64,000 nt of DNA from JAAYUJ01 sp963698165. Lineage in GTDB: Bacteria > Desulfobacterota > Syntrophobacteria > Syntrophobacterales > Syntrophobacteraceae. How positions within the stretch are numbered: the first letter of the stretch is position 1; the number at the start of each line of letters is the position of its first letter. Below the pieces are notes generated by a model. That model saw only the letters and a list, made by a program, of their open reading frames with translations, was not told the DNA's origin and did not search any database. Shown piece by piece: positions 28,248 to 36,790 of the stretch. The stretch is taken from positions 446,758-510,757 of the forward strand of contig CAVOPT010000016.1 in the NCBI GenBank assembly GCA_963698165.1, written 5' to 3'. A program made the translations under genes and the position numbers.

Positions 28248-29062
28248 CACGAAAAGATCTGCCTCTTCTTGTTTGCCTTTTTCCCCTCGAGTTGTGGATG
28301 CTGGGGGTAATCGCCCTCGTCCAGCAGATAGAGGATTCTCCTGTGTAGCTGCTGAAATGTAATCTGGAAGTTCGCCTCCTTGATGGCTTGCAGGGCATAG
28401 TACGTCATAGCGCCGTGATAGGTGCCCCCGATGAGGGCGTCATAGGAATACTCCTTGTCAGAGCAGCCGCTCAGCAACACATCCTTCATGTTTGATTCAG
28501 GGTACTTTGTCTTCCCCTTCGGTTTCGCCTTAAAGGGATTCTCCAAGATGGCCCTCCCCATAAGGGCGGGATTGAGAAACCTGACTCTCCTGTCATCAGG
28601 GGTCTTCAAACCGGGGATGACCTCAGCAATAGCAGCCCGTGTCACCGTACCGGAAAAACATGAATCGGAAATGACTGTGAGACCGACCCCCTCTGCCAGA
28701 TTGGCAAAGATGTTACGCAGGTCATCATCGACAATCAGGTTATCTGCGCAGTCGTAGGGACAGATTGCCTCGTCGTACTTTTCTTCATCGCCGCTCGTGT
28801 CAGCCAAGTAAGTCCCATGGGACGAGTTGGTGAAGACCAGGATGTCTCCTGACTTGACACCGGTGATCATGCTCTTCAGCGCCTCCAGAATACTCGCCTT
28901 CGTGGCTTGAGCATCGAGCATCAGCTTGACGTCAGAGCCGGGAAAGCCGAATTTGTTGATCAACAGATCGGCCCACGCCTTCGCGTCATTGACGCACCCG
29001 TTCAGGTCGCTGCCATCGTAAGGATAATCGTTGATTCCCACACAGAGAGCTTTCTTAGCCAT
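28247..29062 (-). CDS. Single-domain caspase-like protease (C14)
   Basis: 271 residues, essentially one metacaspase/orthocaspase-type domain. MAKKALCVGINDYP starts strand 1, the catalytic His82 lies in TNSSHGTYL, and the catalytic Cys135 in ISDSCFSG. DEAICPYDC between them is the usual substrate-pocket region. The His motif is NSSHG rather than the common YSGHG. Its later TYHGAMTYYAL segment matches the same segment in the larger caspase (GIFHGALTYFSL), so the two are related paralogues. GGGGGG precedes the ATG. It is separated from the PHP gene by 142 bases and coupled to the CHAT gene. Confidence 0.87.
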   Translation of the reverse strand: MAKKALCVGINDYPYDGSDLNGCVNDAKAWADLLINKFGFPGSDVKLMLDAQATKASILEALKSMITGVKSGDILVFTNSSHGTYLADTSGDEEKYDEAICPYDCADNLIVDDDLRNIFANLAEGVGLTVISDSCFSGTVTRAAIAEVIPGLKTPDDRRVRFLNPALMGRAILENPFKAKPKGKTKYPESNMKDVLLSGCSDKEYSYDALIGGTYHGAMTYYALQAIKEANFQITFQQLHRRILYLLDEGDYPQHPQLEGKKANKKRQIFS

Positions 29063-29204
29063 GATTCCCCCCTTGTTGTTGATTGTGAGAGTAATCCCTG
29101 TAAGCCATCAACGAGGTGATGAAAGACCTCCTTGCCCAAACGACAAGTCGATTCCCAAATGACCGCAATAAGAATGGATCTTTCTGCTCACGACATTTTT
29201 GATG

Positions 29205-31301
29205 TCATTGTTCGCCAATGATCCAGATCGGATTCGTCACACAACGAAAGAGAGCTTCACCCGTCTTTGGGTCTATGCGTGAGCACCCCTCCATGCGCAA
29301 GTAGCTTGGGCCTTCGGTCCATCCGGAGAACGTGTGTAGGGTGCTGCCGTGAAATAGGTTTTGGCTCTTCTTGAGGGCTTTGAATTCCACCTGTGCGGTT
29401 ATGTCGGTTTCGCCCTTAGTTGTCCCCAGAAACAACTGTATCTTCTCGATGGGACCGAATTCCACGGTGCTGTGGCATTCGATATGGAGATCGAAGCCAC
29501 TGCTGGCCTGGATTCTCATGGTATCGCCCAAGCGGTAGACGTTGTCGTCCCCCTCCTTGCGCAGGGAGAAAAGCACGATGGGTCCATCGGTGAGGAGAGT
29601 CTTTCCTGTCCTCAAGGCACCGAGGAGATTGCCCTCTGTCAGTCTCCGTCCCTTCTGTTCCGGAAGATATGCCATCGTACGTGCCTTGCCGAAGGCGTTG
29701 TCATTGAGGTAGTGGACCAGAAAGGCCGGATGGGGGCGAAAGGCGCAGTTGAAGTCCATATGAGCATCCGAGCCCGCGAGGATGAAGCACTTTTTCAGTT
29801 CCTTTGCTTTTGCATACTCCCGCAGTGACGGTAGGAGAAATTTCTCGACCCAGTGTTGACGTACCCCTTCGTCGAGCTCCTTTGACCACGGTTTTCTTCT
29901 GTTGCTTTTCTTGAACATATCGTAGGGATCAAGATGCTGGCGATCAATCGAGGAATCGGTCCTGCACTCGAAGAGGATCTTCTCGTTGAAGACCTGGAGA
30001 CCGCAGAATAGGTCTCTGTATCGGGGATTCGTAACCACTGCGTAATCTTCATCGAGCCAGATGTATCCCCCGGAGGAAGGATGAGCCGCATAAATGAATC
30101 CCTCGTGAGGCAGGGGGCTTTGCAGCATCCTCTCCAATACCTCTTCGATAGGCAGGGAACCAAACCCTGCAACGTGGGTGTCCTCGATGAAAGGATTGTT
30201 GAAGGAGAGGAGGTGCAATCCCGCCAGGTTCTTTCTCACGGTGACTTCCTCCGCGGCTATGAGAAGGACGTTGGGGTAATGCCTGTTCGTCTCGGTCACC
30301 GCCTTTTTGTACGAGAGCCACCTGTTGCCCTGCTGGGCTTCCTCGGGGGTTTTGGTATGACCCAGACAGTAAGAGTGGTCGGTCACGGTCACCCAGGAAA
30401 GTCCGGTCGCATTGGCAACTTCCGCGGTCATCGGAAGCGGCCCACCGTATTCATAAGGATTGTCCGTGAAATCGGAGTGATAGTGGGTGTCTCCGTAGTA
30501 CCAATCGTCGACTCGAGGAAGATCGCATTCAGGAACGAGGGTACGAAGGACGACTTGCTTGCTCTCCCCAATGCCAAGGAATCCCCTATATGTGACAGTC
30601 ACTGCGTAGTTGAAATAACGGGCCTTTCCATAGCCGGGATGGGTGCCTTCAAAGGTTGTGAGATTTTGCCTGGCAAGAAGGATGATCCGGTACCAGGGAT
30701 CGGTGTTGACCGTCTCATGGTCTTCGCCTGCATCGAATCTCAGGGGAGTAGGCGTGCCGTTCTCCACAACCTCCGCCCCTTCGCTGTCGAGCACTTTCAC
30801 GATGCTTCCCGGAGGTAGCGCTTCCAGCATCCCTTTCCCAGATCTCCAATTGAAGAATTCGATGGATCTGAGTCTGACTTTACCGGGGCTGATGTCTTTA
30901 AGGTAGACGATGACAGGGACGTAGGGGTAGCTCTTCTGCAGGCGGTAGGGGGCATCGACGACGAGATCCATGGCGGGTGTGTTGGGTTGCCTGGCTGTCG
31001 CCCTCCTCTCGAACCCGCATTCCACCATGTCCTCGTGAAGCTCGATCCCAGTTCTCGTCACGATCGCAAGGCCGGTCTCGATGTCAAAGACATTGAGGGT
31101 GTACATGCCTTCGGGGAGATCCTGGATCTCTATGTAGCATCTGCCGCCGTCTTCCCTCAATTTGCCGCAGTCCTCGACCGGCAGTCGGAGCACTTTCTTG
31201 GTGCCCTTTCGTTTAAGTTCCAGAATCACTGGGCGCCAGAAGCGCCCAATTTCCCACTTACCCACGCCGAATGTAAACCGTATCGTGCCCTTCGCTCCCA
31301 T
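29205..31301 (-). CDS. PHP-type metallohydrolase with N-terminal beta domain
   Basis: 698 residues from the ATG at 31301, chosen for GGAGG 6 bases upstream (the longer frame uses a GTG at 31355). Residues 1-255 look beta-rich and include a GMYTLNVFD segment. A PHP-like metal site follows: DTHYHSDFT (His273, His275), TVTDHSY (Asp308, His309), AAHPSSGGY and AGSDAHMD. The last about 130 residues are beta-rich. Related CehA/DUF3604-type proteins are predicted phosphoesterases or amidohydrolases. As first gene of the accessory operon it could supply or remove a small-molecule signal; that is speculation. Confidence 0.75.
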   Translation of the reverse strand: MGAKGTIRFTFGVGKWEIGRFWRPVILELKRKGTKKVLRLPVEDCGKLREDGGRCYIEIQDLPEGMYTLNVFDIETGLAIVTRTGIELHEDMVECGFERRATARQPNTPAMDLVVDAPYRLQKSYPYVPVIVYLKDISPGKVRLRSIEFFNWRSGKGMLEALPPGSIVKVLDSEGAEVVENGTPTPLRFDAGEDHETVNTDPWYRIILLARQNLTTFEGTHPGYGKARYFNYAVTVTYRGFLGIGESKQVVLRTLVPECDLPRVDDWYYGDTHYHSDFTDNPYEYGGPLPMTAEVANATGLSWVTVTDHSYCLGHTKTPEEAQQGNRWLSYKKAVTETNRHYPNVLLIAAEEVTVRKNLAGLHLLSFNNPFIEDTHVAGFGSLPIEEVLERMLQSPLPHEGFIYAAHPSSGGYIWLDEDYAVVTNPRYRDLFCGLQVFNEKILFECRTDSSIDRQHLDPYDMFKKSNRRKPWSKELDEGVRQHWVEKFLLPSLREYAKAKELKKCFILAGSDAHMDFNCAFRPHPAFLVHYLNDNAFGKARTMAYLPEQKGRRLTEGNLLGALRTGKTLLTDGPIVLFSLRKEGDDNVYRLGDTMRIQASSGFDLHIECHSTVEFGPIEKIQLFLGTTKGETDITAQVEFKALKKSQNLFHGSTLHTFSGWTEGPSYLRMEGCSRIDPKTGEALFRCVTNPIWIIGEQ

Positions 31302-32318
31302 ATGGCTCCTCCAAACTCTAGTAATCCTCAACGTAATCGGTTCAACAGAATTCACTGGCTACCGGTGGCGGCATGCCCCCGGCACCTTGCCTGAACATTT
31401 TATTTTTCCATTTCCTGCAAACTTGCTTTTTCCTTGCCGGGAGGGCCTCTCACTTCATGAGTTCACGCCTATCCGGGGGTGCACACAAGCGCAGCATCCG
31501 TTCAGACCGGAGTCGCCCCGGCTTCAGACTCATGCCTGAGGTGACAATTTGTGTTTCAGTCTTCTCGAATCATCGGGTGCGAGAGTGTCTTTTAGAGACA
31601 GTGGGAAAAGCGATCGAAGAGGCGTGCCAGCTAACTGCCAAAGACATAAGCCAAGAGCAAAAGCGACGACTCACCGCCGGATGAAGTTGATAGTCAAGTT
31701 CTTAAAAATATTTAATTTTATTCTAAACTATCGCAGGGCTTTATCAATCAGGAGATTCCTGATTTTGTAACATATTCCAGGCTGGAAAATGCAGCCTTCG
31801 GAGTGGGTGCCTGTCGCGATAGGAGTTGGTCGTGATTCTAACCCCAATTTCAGGCTGACTCTCAGTGCCCCGTGACCGTGCCGGGCTGCCTTGGGACAGT
31901 TGAGGAGGAAACGGAGGGGGCTTTTTTCTGATCCATGCTGAGGCAAACAGGGGCAATCTACCAGAAGTAGAATAAATGGAAGATGCCGCACTCCTGCGGA
32001 TCTCGACGAATGGCCTGCAGATCAACATTTGGAAATGGCCCTAATAATCCTCTCTACCAAGAGTAGAAAAGACCGTGGCTCAAGAGGTCGGTGCTTTTCC
32101 AATTCATCAGATTTGATTTGATTTTTCTCTTTGTTTATAAGCTGTTAACGAAAATTTGCATTGTGTATCTTTATCTTTTCCGGGGACTGGCACAGAGCTT
32201 GTACAAGTTCGACAAGCAAGGGCACAGGAGTGGCGGGGTAGCTTCACATGTTACTTGCTGAAACTGATAAGGTGTAGCCAACATGCTATGCATAATGCTT
32301 CCACAGGAAGTGAGAGAC
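31302..32318. other. AT-richer gap upstream of the accessory operon
   Basis: About 1 kb without a convincing gene. Its base composition drops visibly at 31690-31770 and 32090-32170. A short plus-strand frame 31532-31684 (50 codons, amphipathic C-terminal helix) has no ribosome site and may be a remnant. The accessory operon promoter should lie at its left end, but I see no clear motif. No integrase, insertion sequence or tRNA is visible. Confidence 0.5.
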
Positions 32319-32564
32319 ATGGGCGAATCACTGGATAGCCAGGCATCTGCCATAGGTAACGTGGAGAATTCTCATCCCCTCATGTGGCAAGACATTCTGA
32401 ACCTTTACGGGGTTTCAAGAATGCCGGGGGATGAAGACCCTTTCATGAGGGATTTCATCCTGTGCTCTACCGCACAACGCTTGAACAAATACGGCGAGGA
32501 CATGATCAGGGAGCACAGGGAATTCCTTTTGACCTCGCTGGAGTACCTCGCCTCATTGATGTGA
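32319..32564 (+). CDS. Small hypothetical protein
   Basis: 81 residues from the ATG at 32319 (AGGA about 10 bases upstream); a longer form from 32283 is possible. The sequence is acidic and helical (LMWQDILNLYGVSR, YGEDMIREHREFLLTSLEYLASL) with a protein-like composition. I do not recognise a family. It precedes the FAH-family gene by about 100 bases on the same strand. Confidence 0.45.
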   Translation: MGESLDSQASAIGNVENSHPLMWQDILNLYGVSRMPGDEDPFMRDFILCSTAQRLNKYGEDMIREHREFLLTSLEYLASLM

Positions 32565-32661
32565 TGTCGTCACTGAACCATCCAGCAGTTCACTGCTTCC
32601 GGCATGAAGTGTTGGAGCCGGTACGGAAAAATCCAAACGTCAACGGCAGAAGAGAGAGGTC

Positions 32662-33369
32662 ATGGTAGCCCTTCCCATACGGCACCGATCCGAAATGTAC
32701 ACGGTGAATCCCACCAAAATCATTGCTCTTGGCCTCAACTACCGGGATCACATTGCCGAGAGCCACACCGTGAAGGTGCAGGGATTCACCGATGAAATAC
32801 CGAAGGAGCCCATCCTCTTTCCCAAAACGCCCAATGTCCTTGTCGGCCCCGGGGATTCCATCGTCATCCCCAGGTTCTTGAAGGATTACGGTTTTGAGTC
32901 CCTGCGCACGGACTACGAGGCGGAGCTGGCGATCATCATCGGGAAGCGCTGCAAGAACATCCATGTTTCGGAAGCGATGGACTGTGTGCTGGGCTACACT
33001 TGCATGAACGACGTGAGCCAGAGGAATCTGCAAACGGGGGATCGTTCGGGGTGGTTCAGGGGAAAGTCCCTCGACACCTTTGGGCCTGTTGGTCCCTGCA
33101 TCGTGTTAGCCGGGGACTTGGGCGACCCCCAGAACCTGGAGATTGCCTGCAGACTCAACGGCAGGACCGTGCAGAGCTCAAACACGAGACACATGATTTT
33201 CAGCATTCCCGAGATCCTCGCTTTCGTCTCCAGGAACATGACGCTCATGCCGGGAGACGTCATTGCGACCGGGACTCCCAGCGGGGTGGGGCCCATCAAG
33301 CACGGAGACATCGTGGAGGTGGACATCGAAGGAATTGGTGTTCTACGTAATCCTGTCGTCGAAGAATAG
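32662..33369 (+). CDS. Fumarylacetoacetate hydrolase-family enzyme
   Basis: 235 residues. The core shows ALGLNYRDH, YEAELAIIIGKRC (the metal-binding acidic pair), YTCMNDVSQR, KSLDTFGPVGPC and TPSGVGPIKHGD, the standard FAH-fold series. Such proteins act as acylpyruvate hydrolases, oxaloacetate decarboxylases or aromatic-catabolic isomerases; the length and motif set fit the small acylpyruvase/oxaloacetate-decarboxylase branch. No aromatic pathway genes adjoin, so a housekeeping role is more likely. GAGAGAGG precedes the ATG. Confidence 0.88.
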   Translation: MVALPIRHRSEMYTVNPTKIIALGLNYRDHIAESHTVKVQGFTDEIPKEPILFPKTPNVLVGPGDSIVIPRFLKDYGFESLRTDYEAELAIIIGKRCKNIHVSEAMDCVLGYTCMNDVSQRNLQTGDRSGWFRGKSLDTFGPVGPCIVLAGDLGDPQNLEIACRLNGRTVQSSNTRHMIFSIPEILAFVSRNMTLMPGDVIATGTPSGVGPIKHGDIVEVDIEGIGVLRNPVVEE

Positions 33370-33449
33370 CTGAAGGGAAAGGCCCTCGACGGGTGATCGC
33401 CCGATTTCATAGCGCCAGCCCCCGATCCACCCGGGAGAGGCGGAGCGCC

Positions 33450-33974
33450 TCATCCAAAGACCCTGTTCTCGGGTTTCACGCCAAGGAGATCCTCCACGGT
33501 CCGTTCCATCCCCTCCTGAATCACCCAGCCGGTAAAGTGGTCACCTTCGTAAATCTCGTCGTTCTCCCTGCTGTCGACCTCTCGCATGTGCGGGGCTATC
33601 CTCTTCCAGGTGGCCCTGTCCACTCGGGCACTCAGACTATAGCCGTCGATGGTGAGGCGATCCCCCCGCGAGAAGATTCGAACCAGATGGATGTCCCTCT
33701 GGTTCTCCCTTGCATGGAGGTCTTCTCTTTCCAGGAACACCTCGAGCCAGTCCGATCTCGATATCTCGAGGATCAGGCCCGGGAGAACCACTCCCTCCTT
33801 GATTCCATCGGGGGTTTTCCTGCGTCCCCAGGCATTGCAGAGGAACCTTTCTTCAACGCTTTTCCCGGGAGGGGCAAGATAGGCGTAGACCTGGTGGACG
33901 GAGTGAGCGTCCAATTCGATGCTCAATCGCACTCTGGTTCCCGATTTGGTGTAGACGAGGAGCTCCGGTGGCAT
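33450..33974 (-). CDS. Hypothetical protein
   Basis: 174 residues from the ATG at 33974 (AAGGA 8 bases upstream); the longest frame to 34076 has no ribosome site and overlaps a terminator-like structure. The protein is soluble, mixed alpha/beta and charged, with no signal peptide or Cys clusters. I do not recognise the family. It converges on the FAH gene, 80 bases away. Confidence 0.6.
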   Translation of the reverse strand: MPPELLVYTKSGTRVRLSIELDAHSVHQVYAYLAPPGKSVEERFLCNAWGRRKTPDGIKEGVVLPGLILEISRSDWLEVFLEREDLHARENQRDIHLVRIFSRGDRLTIDGYSLSARVDRATWKRIAPHMREVDSRENDEIYEGDHFTGWVIQEGMERTVEDLLGVKPENRVFG

Positions 33975-34040
33975 GACCCGCATCCTTCTGTCAATGAACG
34001 CCCCGTGAGAGGGCTTCGAAAGGGGTATTGACTTCCGCGT

Positions 34041-34124
34041 TATAATGAGCCCGGAAAGTAAAACTTTCCCCCTCACAGAGAGAGCTGGGTTTCCCCCTCC
34101 TTCCTGGCTCTCTCTTTCTTTTTA
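34041..34124 (+). ncRNA. Candidate small RNA unit (promoter -10, two hairpins, terminator)
   Basis: A perfect TATAAT at 34041-34046 is followed by a 7-base-pair hairpin (34053-34069, AAA loop) and then by a strong terminator (34077-34124). No open frame fits between them. A transcript would be about 70 bases. No good -35 is seen, which lowers confidence; TTGACT at 34027-34032 is too close. The alternative is a leader attenuator for the PilZ gene at 34461. The remainder of the 34125-34460 spacer shows nothing else. Confidence 0.3.
34077..34124 (+). terminator. Rho-independent terminator
   Basis: AGAGAGAGC (34077-34085) pairs perfectly with GCTCTCTCT (34107-34115) around a 21-base pyrimidine-rich loop and is followed by TTCTTTTT. 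No plus-strand gene ends nearby: the FAH gene stops 700 bases before. This suggests it ends a short transcript. Confidence 0.65.
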
Positions 34125-34460
34125 TCCCCAGCTTGTTACTAGCACGGCTTGTGTTCAATCCGTGCTTTCTGGCTTGCGTGTGCACGGCCCTCATGTACCG
34201 AGCGCATGAAGGTCCGATGCAGAAAGCCCCGGGGGCTGCCCCTCGGCCTCCTTCCGGGTGGGCATCGGAGCATTTCCTTCTAACACACCCATCGCATCCG
34301 TCGCATCGTTTTCTTATCCAATTGGTCGCAAACGTCGATTGTTAAGACATCCAACCAGGCAACTGGATTTCCATCATGGATGAAGAACAGGGGAAGGGTT
34401 CCTTGCCTGCCCGATTTCCCGTGGTGTTGTCAACCCCCAATGCCGGCGCAGGGTGCACCG

Positions 34461-34811
34461 ATGGTTGAAAACCGTCGCCACAGGCGATACGAAAGGAAGC
34501 TCAGGGTAATCTGGAGAAACGAGGAACTGTGTTTGCAGAGCTTCACCAAGGACATCTGTGCCGGTGGCGTTTTCATCATCACCAACAGCCTGGTGCGCCC
34601 CAAGGAAATTCTGCATCTGGAGCTCACTTCCAACGGTGCCGCTCCTGCACTCCGGTGCTACGGAAGAGTGATTTGGGTGAACCATGGTCAGGTGGAGTGT
34701 TTTCCGCAGGGTTTTGGGGTTGAAATCCTGGGCATGGATCAGCAATCAGTGGAAAGCCTCTTGAGCTTTTGCGAGGAGATGGAGTTGGATTCTCCCTGCT
34801 GGGCTCACTGA
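34461..34811 (+). CDS. PilZ-domain protein
   Basis: 116 residues, essentially a single PilZ domain, a cyclic-di-GMP receptor fold. RRHRRYERK near the N-terminus supplies the RxxxR motif. The second motif, usually (D/N)xSxxG, reads DICAGG, so the Ser is Cys; binding may be weakened. RVIWVN and GFGVEIL are typical later strands. Start chosen at the ATG before ENRRHRR; upstream ATGs at 34380 and 34440 are possible. It may link cyclic-di-GMP to motility or envelope functions. Confidence 0.8.
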   Translation: MVENRRHRRYERKLRVIWRNEELCLQSFTKDICAGGVFIITNSLVRPKEILHLELTSNGAAPALRCYGRVIWVNHGQVECFPQGFGVEILGMDQQSVESLLSFCEEMELDSPCWAH

Positions 34812-35343
34812 GGCTCATGCATCCCGCGGCGGAGGGGCGCCTCGGGAAGGCAAGTGAACCATTCGCGCCCGGCGTCTATCTCAAAACTGGCTTGCCGGCC
34901 CCATCGCACGTTCGTGCCGAGGTATCGAAGCACGAACGGACAGACTGTATGGCTCGCCCCCTTCCACAAGCTCAGGACAGGTTCCATACCTCAGGGCGGG
35001 CAGAAGGGATCTTGAGAGAATTTCTGAGGGCTTTCCTCCGCGCTGAACAATTTGTCCGTCTTACCCCCTTCGATCCGATCAGCCTGCCGTTTTCAGATGA
35101 AGAACCGACGAAGGGCGACTCCGAGCAAGCCGTTTTGCAGGCTCAGGAGCCCGGCTCCCGCAAGGTGCCCTTGCAAAAAGCCCGAGTGGAACGTATAAAG
35201 TGCACGTTTACAGTCGAACCCCTTGGGTTCTAGAATGTGCTTCAGGTTGGGGTAGAGCGCCGGGTTTTCGCCGTCCCCCCGGGATGAATCCCCGACGGTC
35301 CGTGGGTGGCGAACCGGCGAAACACAATGAATGAGGAAAGAGG
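34812..35343. other. Intergenic region with no supported gene
   Basis: About 530 bases between the PilZ and D,D-carboxypeptidase genes. A plus-strand frame (34769-35233) overlaps the PilZ end and has no recognisable product or ribosome site. Nothing else is seen except the leader of the next gene with GAGGAAAGAGG at its start. Confidence 0.45.
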
Positions 35344-36732
35344 ATGCAAAAAGGGTTTTTTAGGCTGGCCTGTTTGATTGTGACAGTGGTCTTCACATTT
35401 TCGTGCGCCGGGCAGGTGCAGAGCGCTGAAAAGCCAACTGGCCGAAAGGCGATCATCAAGGAGACACCCGCCAGGAAACCACAGAAGGAGGCGGCTCCGA
35501 AGAAAGGACCGGCGGCCGACGCCCCCCCCTCTGTGAAAGGCGTCGGCATTGACGCCTCCCCGGGACCCATCGATGCCAAGTCAGCCATGATGGTGGAAGT
35601 TTCCACCGGAGCGAAGCTCCTGGAATACAACGCCGACGAGGTGATTGAGCCTGCTTCGTTCACCAAGGTCCTGACCCTTTACCTCCTGTTCGAGAGGATC
35701 AAGGAAGGGAAAGTCAGTCTCAAGGACGAACTGTGGGTCAGTGAGGAAGCCTGGCGCACGGGGGGGTCCAAGATGTTCCTTGGCGTCGGCACCAAAGTTC
35801 CCTTGGAAGAGCTCATCAAGGGCATCACGGTCGTGTCGGGCAATGACGCCTGTGTGACTGTGGCGGAACACCTCCACGGCAGCATCGAATCCTTTGCCGC
35901 CGCCATGAACAACAAGGCCAAGGAAATCGGAATGACCCGCAGCCACTTCGTCAACCCTCACGGTCTGCCCGCGCAAGGTCAGGTGACCACCGCGAGGGAC
36001 ATGGCCACCCTTGGTGCCGCCTATCTGAGGCGGTTTCCGGAAGCGATCCGATACCACTCCATGCGGGAATACACTTACAACGGAATCACTCAGTACAATC
36101 GAAACCACCTCATCCTCAAGGACCCGAGCGTTGACGGCCTCAAAACGGGCTTTGTGGACGCAGCCGGCTATCACCTCTCCGCAACTGCCCAACGAGACGG
36201 AATGCGGCTGCTTTCCGTCGTGATGGGGGCTGCGACTCCAGGCATCCGCGAGCGCGAGTCCATGAAGCTTCTCAACTTCGGCTTCCGCCAGTATGCCATG
36301 GTCCATCCGTTTGCGGATGGTCAGCCGATTTCCTCGGTGAAGATATGGAAAGGAGAGAAGAATGAGGTGGGACTCTACCCCGTGGGGGCGGCAAGTGTTT
36401 TGATTCCTCAGTCGCAACGCAATGCGTTGAAGTGGGATATACGCCGGCAGGACGAAATCACGGCCCCGGTGACGGAGAATCAGCCTTTGGGAGAGCTGGT
36501 CTTCGTACTCTCCGATTCACCCGTGAGGACCGTTGCTCTGGTGAGCCGCGAGGAAGTTCCCCTCGGCCCCTGGTACAAGAGATTTTGGCATTCAATCCTT
36601 CAGCTTCACACCATAGACTGGCGATGGCCGCTGGGCATAGCAGTGGTGCTGCTTGCCTTCGTGGGATTGGTAATCCTTGTTCTCAACCGTCGTTCCATGT
36701 TCAAGGGCTCGGGAACCCACTACGGCAGATGA
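35344..36732 (+). CDS. D-alanyl-D-alanine carboxypeptidase (S11 family)
   Basis: A penicillin-binding protein that trims peptidoglycan pentapeptides. 462 residues: an N-terminal signal (about 1-27), a Lys/Pro/Ala-rich linker (28-75), then the serine-hydrolase domain with SxxK at Ser105-Lys108 (PASFTK), SGND and the KTG of GLKTGFVDAAGYH. A beta-rich C-domain follows, and a final membrane segment about 425-445 (WPLGIAVVLLAFVGLVILVL) anchors it. DacA/C relatives usually use an amphipathic helix instead; a true transmembrane tail and the long linker are somewhat unusual. Confidence 0.92.
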   Translation: MQKGFFRLACLIVTVVFTFSCAGQVQSAEKPTGRKAIIKETPARKPQKEAAPKKGPAADAPPSVKGVGIDASPGPIDAKSAMMVEVSTGAKLLEYNADEVIEPASFTKVLTLYLLFERIKEGKVSLKDELWVSEEAWRTGGSKMFLGVGTKVPLEELIKGITVVSGNDACVTVAEHLHGSIESFAAAMNNKAKEIGMTRSHFVNPHGLPAQGQVTTARDMATLGAAYLRRFPEAIRYHSMREYTYNGITQYNRNHLILKDPSVDGLKTGFVDAAGYHLSATAQRDGMRLLSVVMGAATPGIRERESMKLLNFGFRQYAMVHPFADGQPISSVKIWKGEKNEVGLYPVGAASVLIPQSQRNALKWDIRRQDEITAPVTENQPLGELVFVLSDSPVRTVALVSREEVPLGPWYKRFWHSILQLHTIDWRWPLGIAVVLLAFVGLVILVLNRRSMFKGSGTHYGR

Positions 36733-36790
36733 GCCCATCGATTCTCCGAACCAAGGCTGAAACGACCTGATCCCATCGACGGGCGGCGGA

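Noticed and set aside
31532..31684. 50-codon plus-strand frame in the AT-richer gap
   Set aside because: The composition looks coding, but it has no ribosome site or recognisable product, so it was not called as a gene.
34769..35233. 154-residue plus-strand frame after the PilZ gene
   Set aside because: It overlaps the PilZ gene end, has no clear ribosome site and no recognisable fold.
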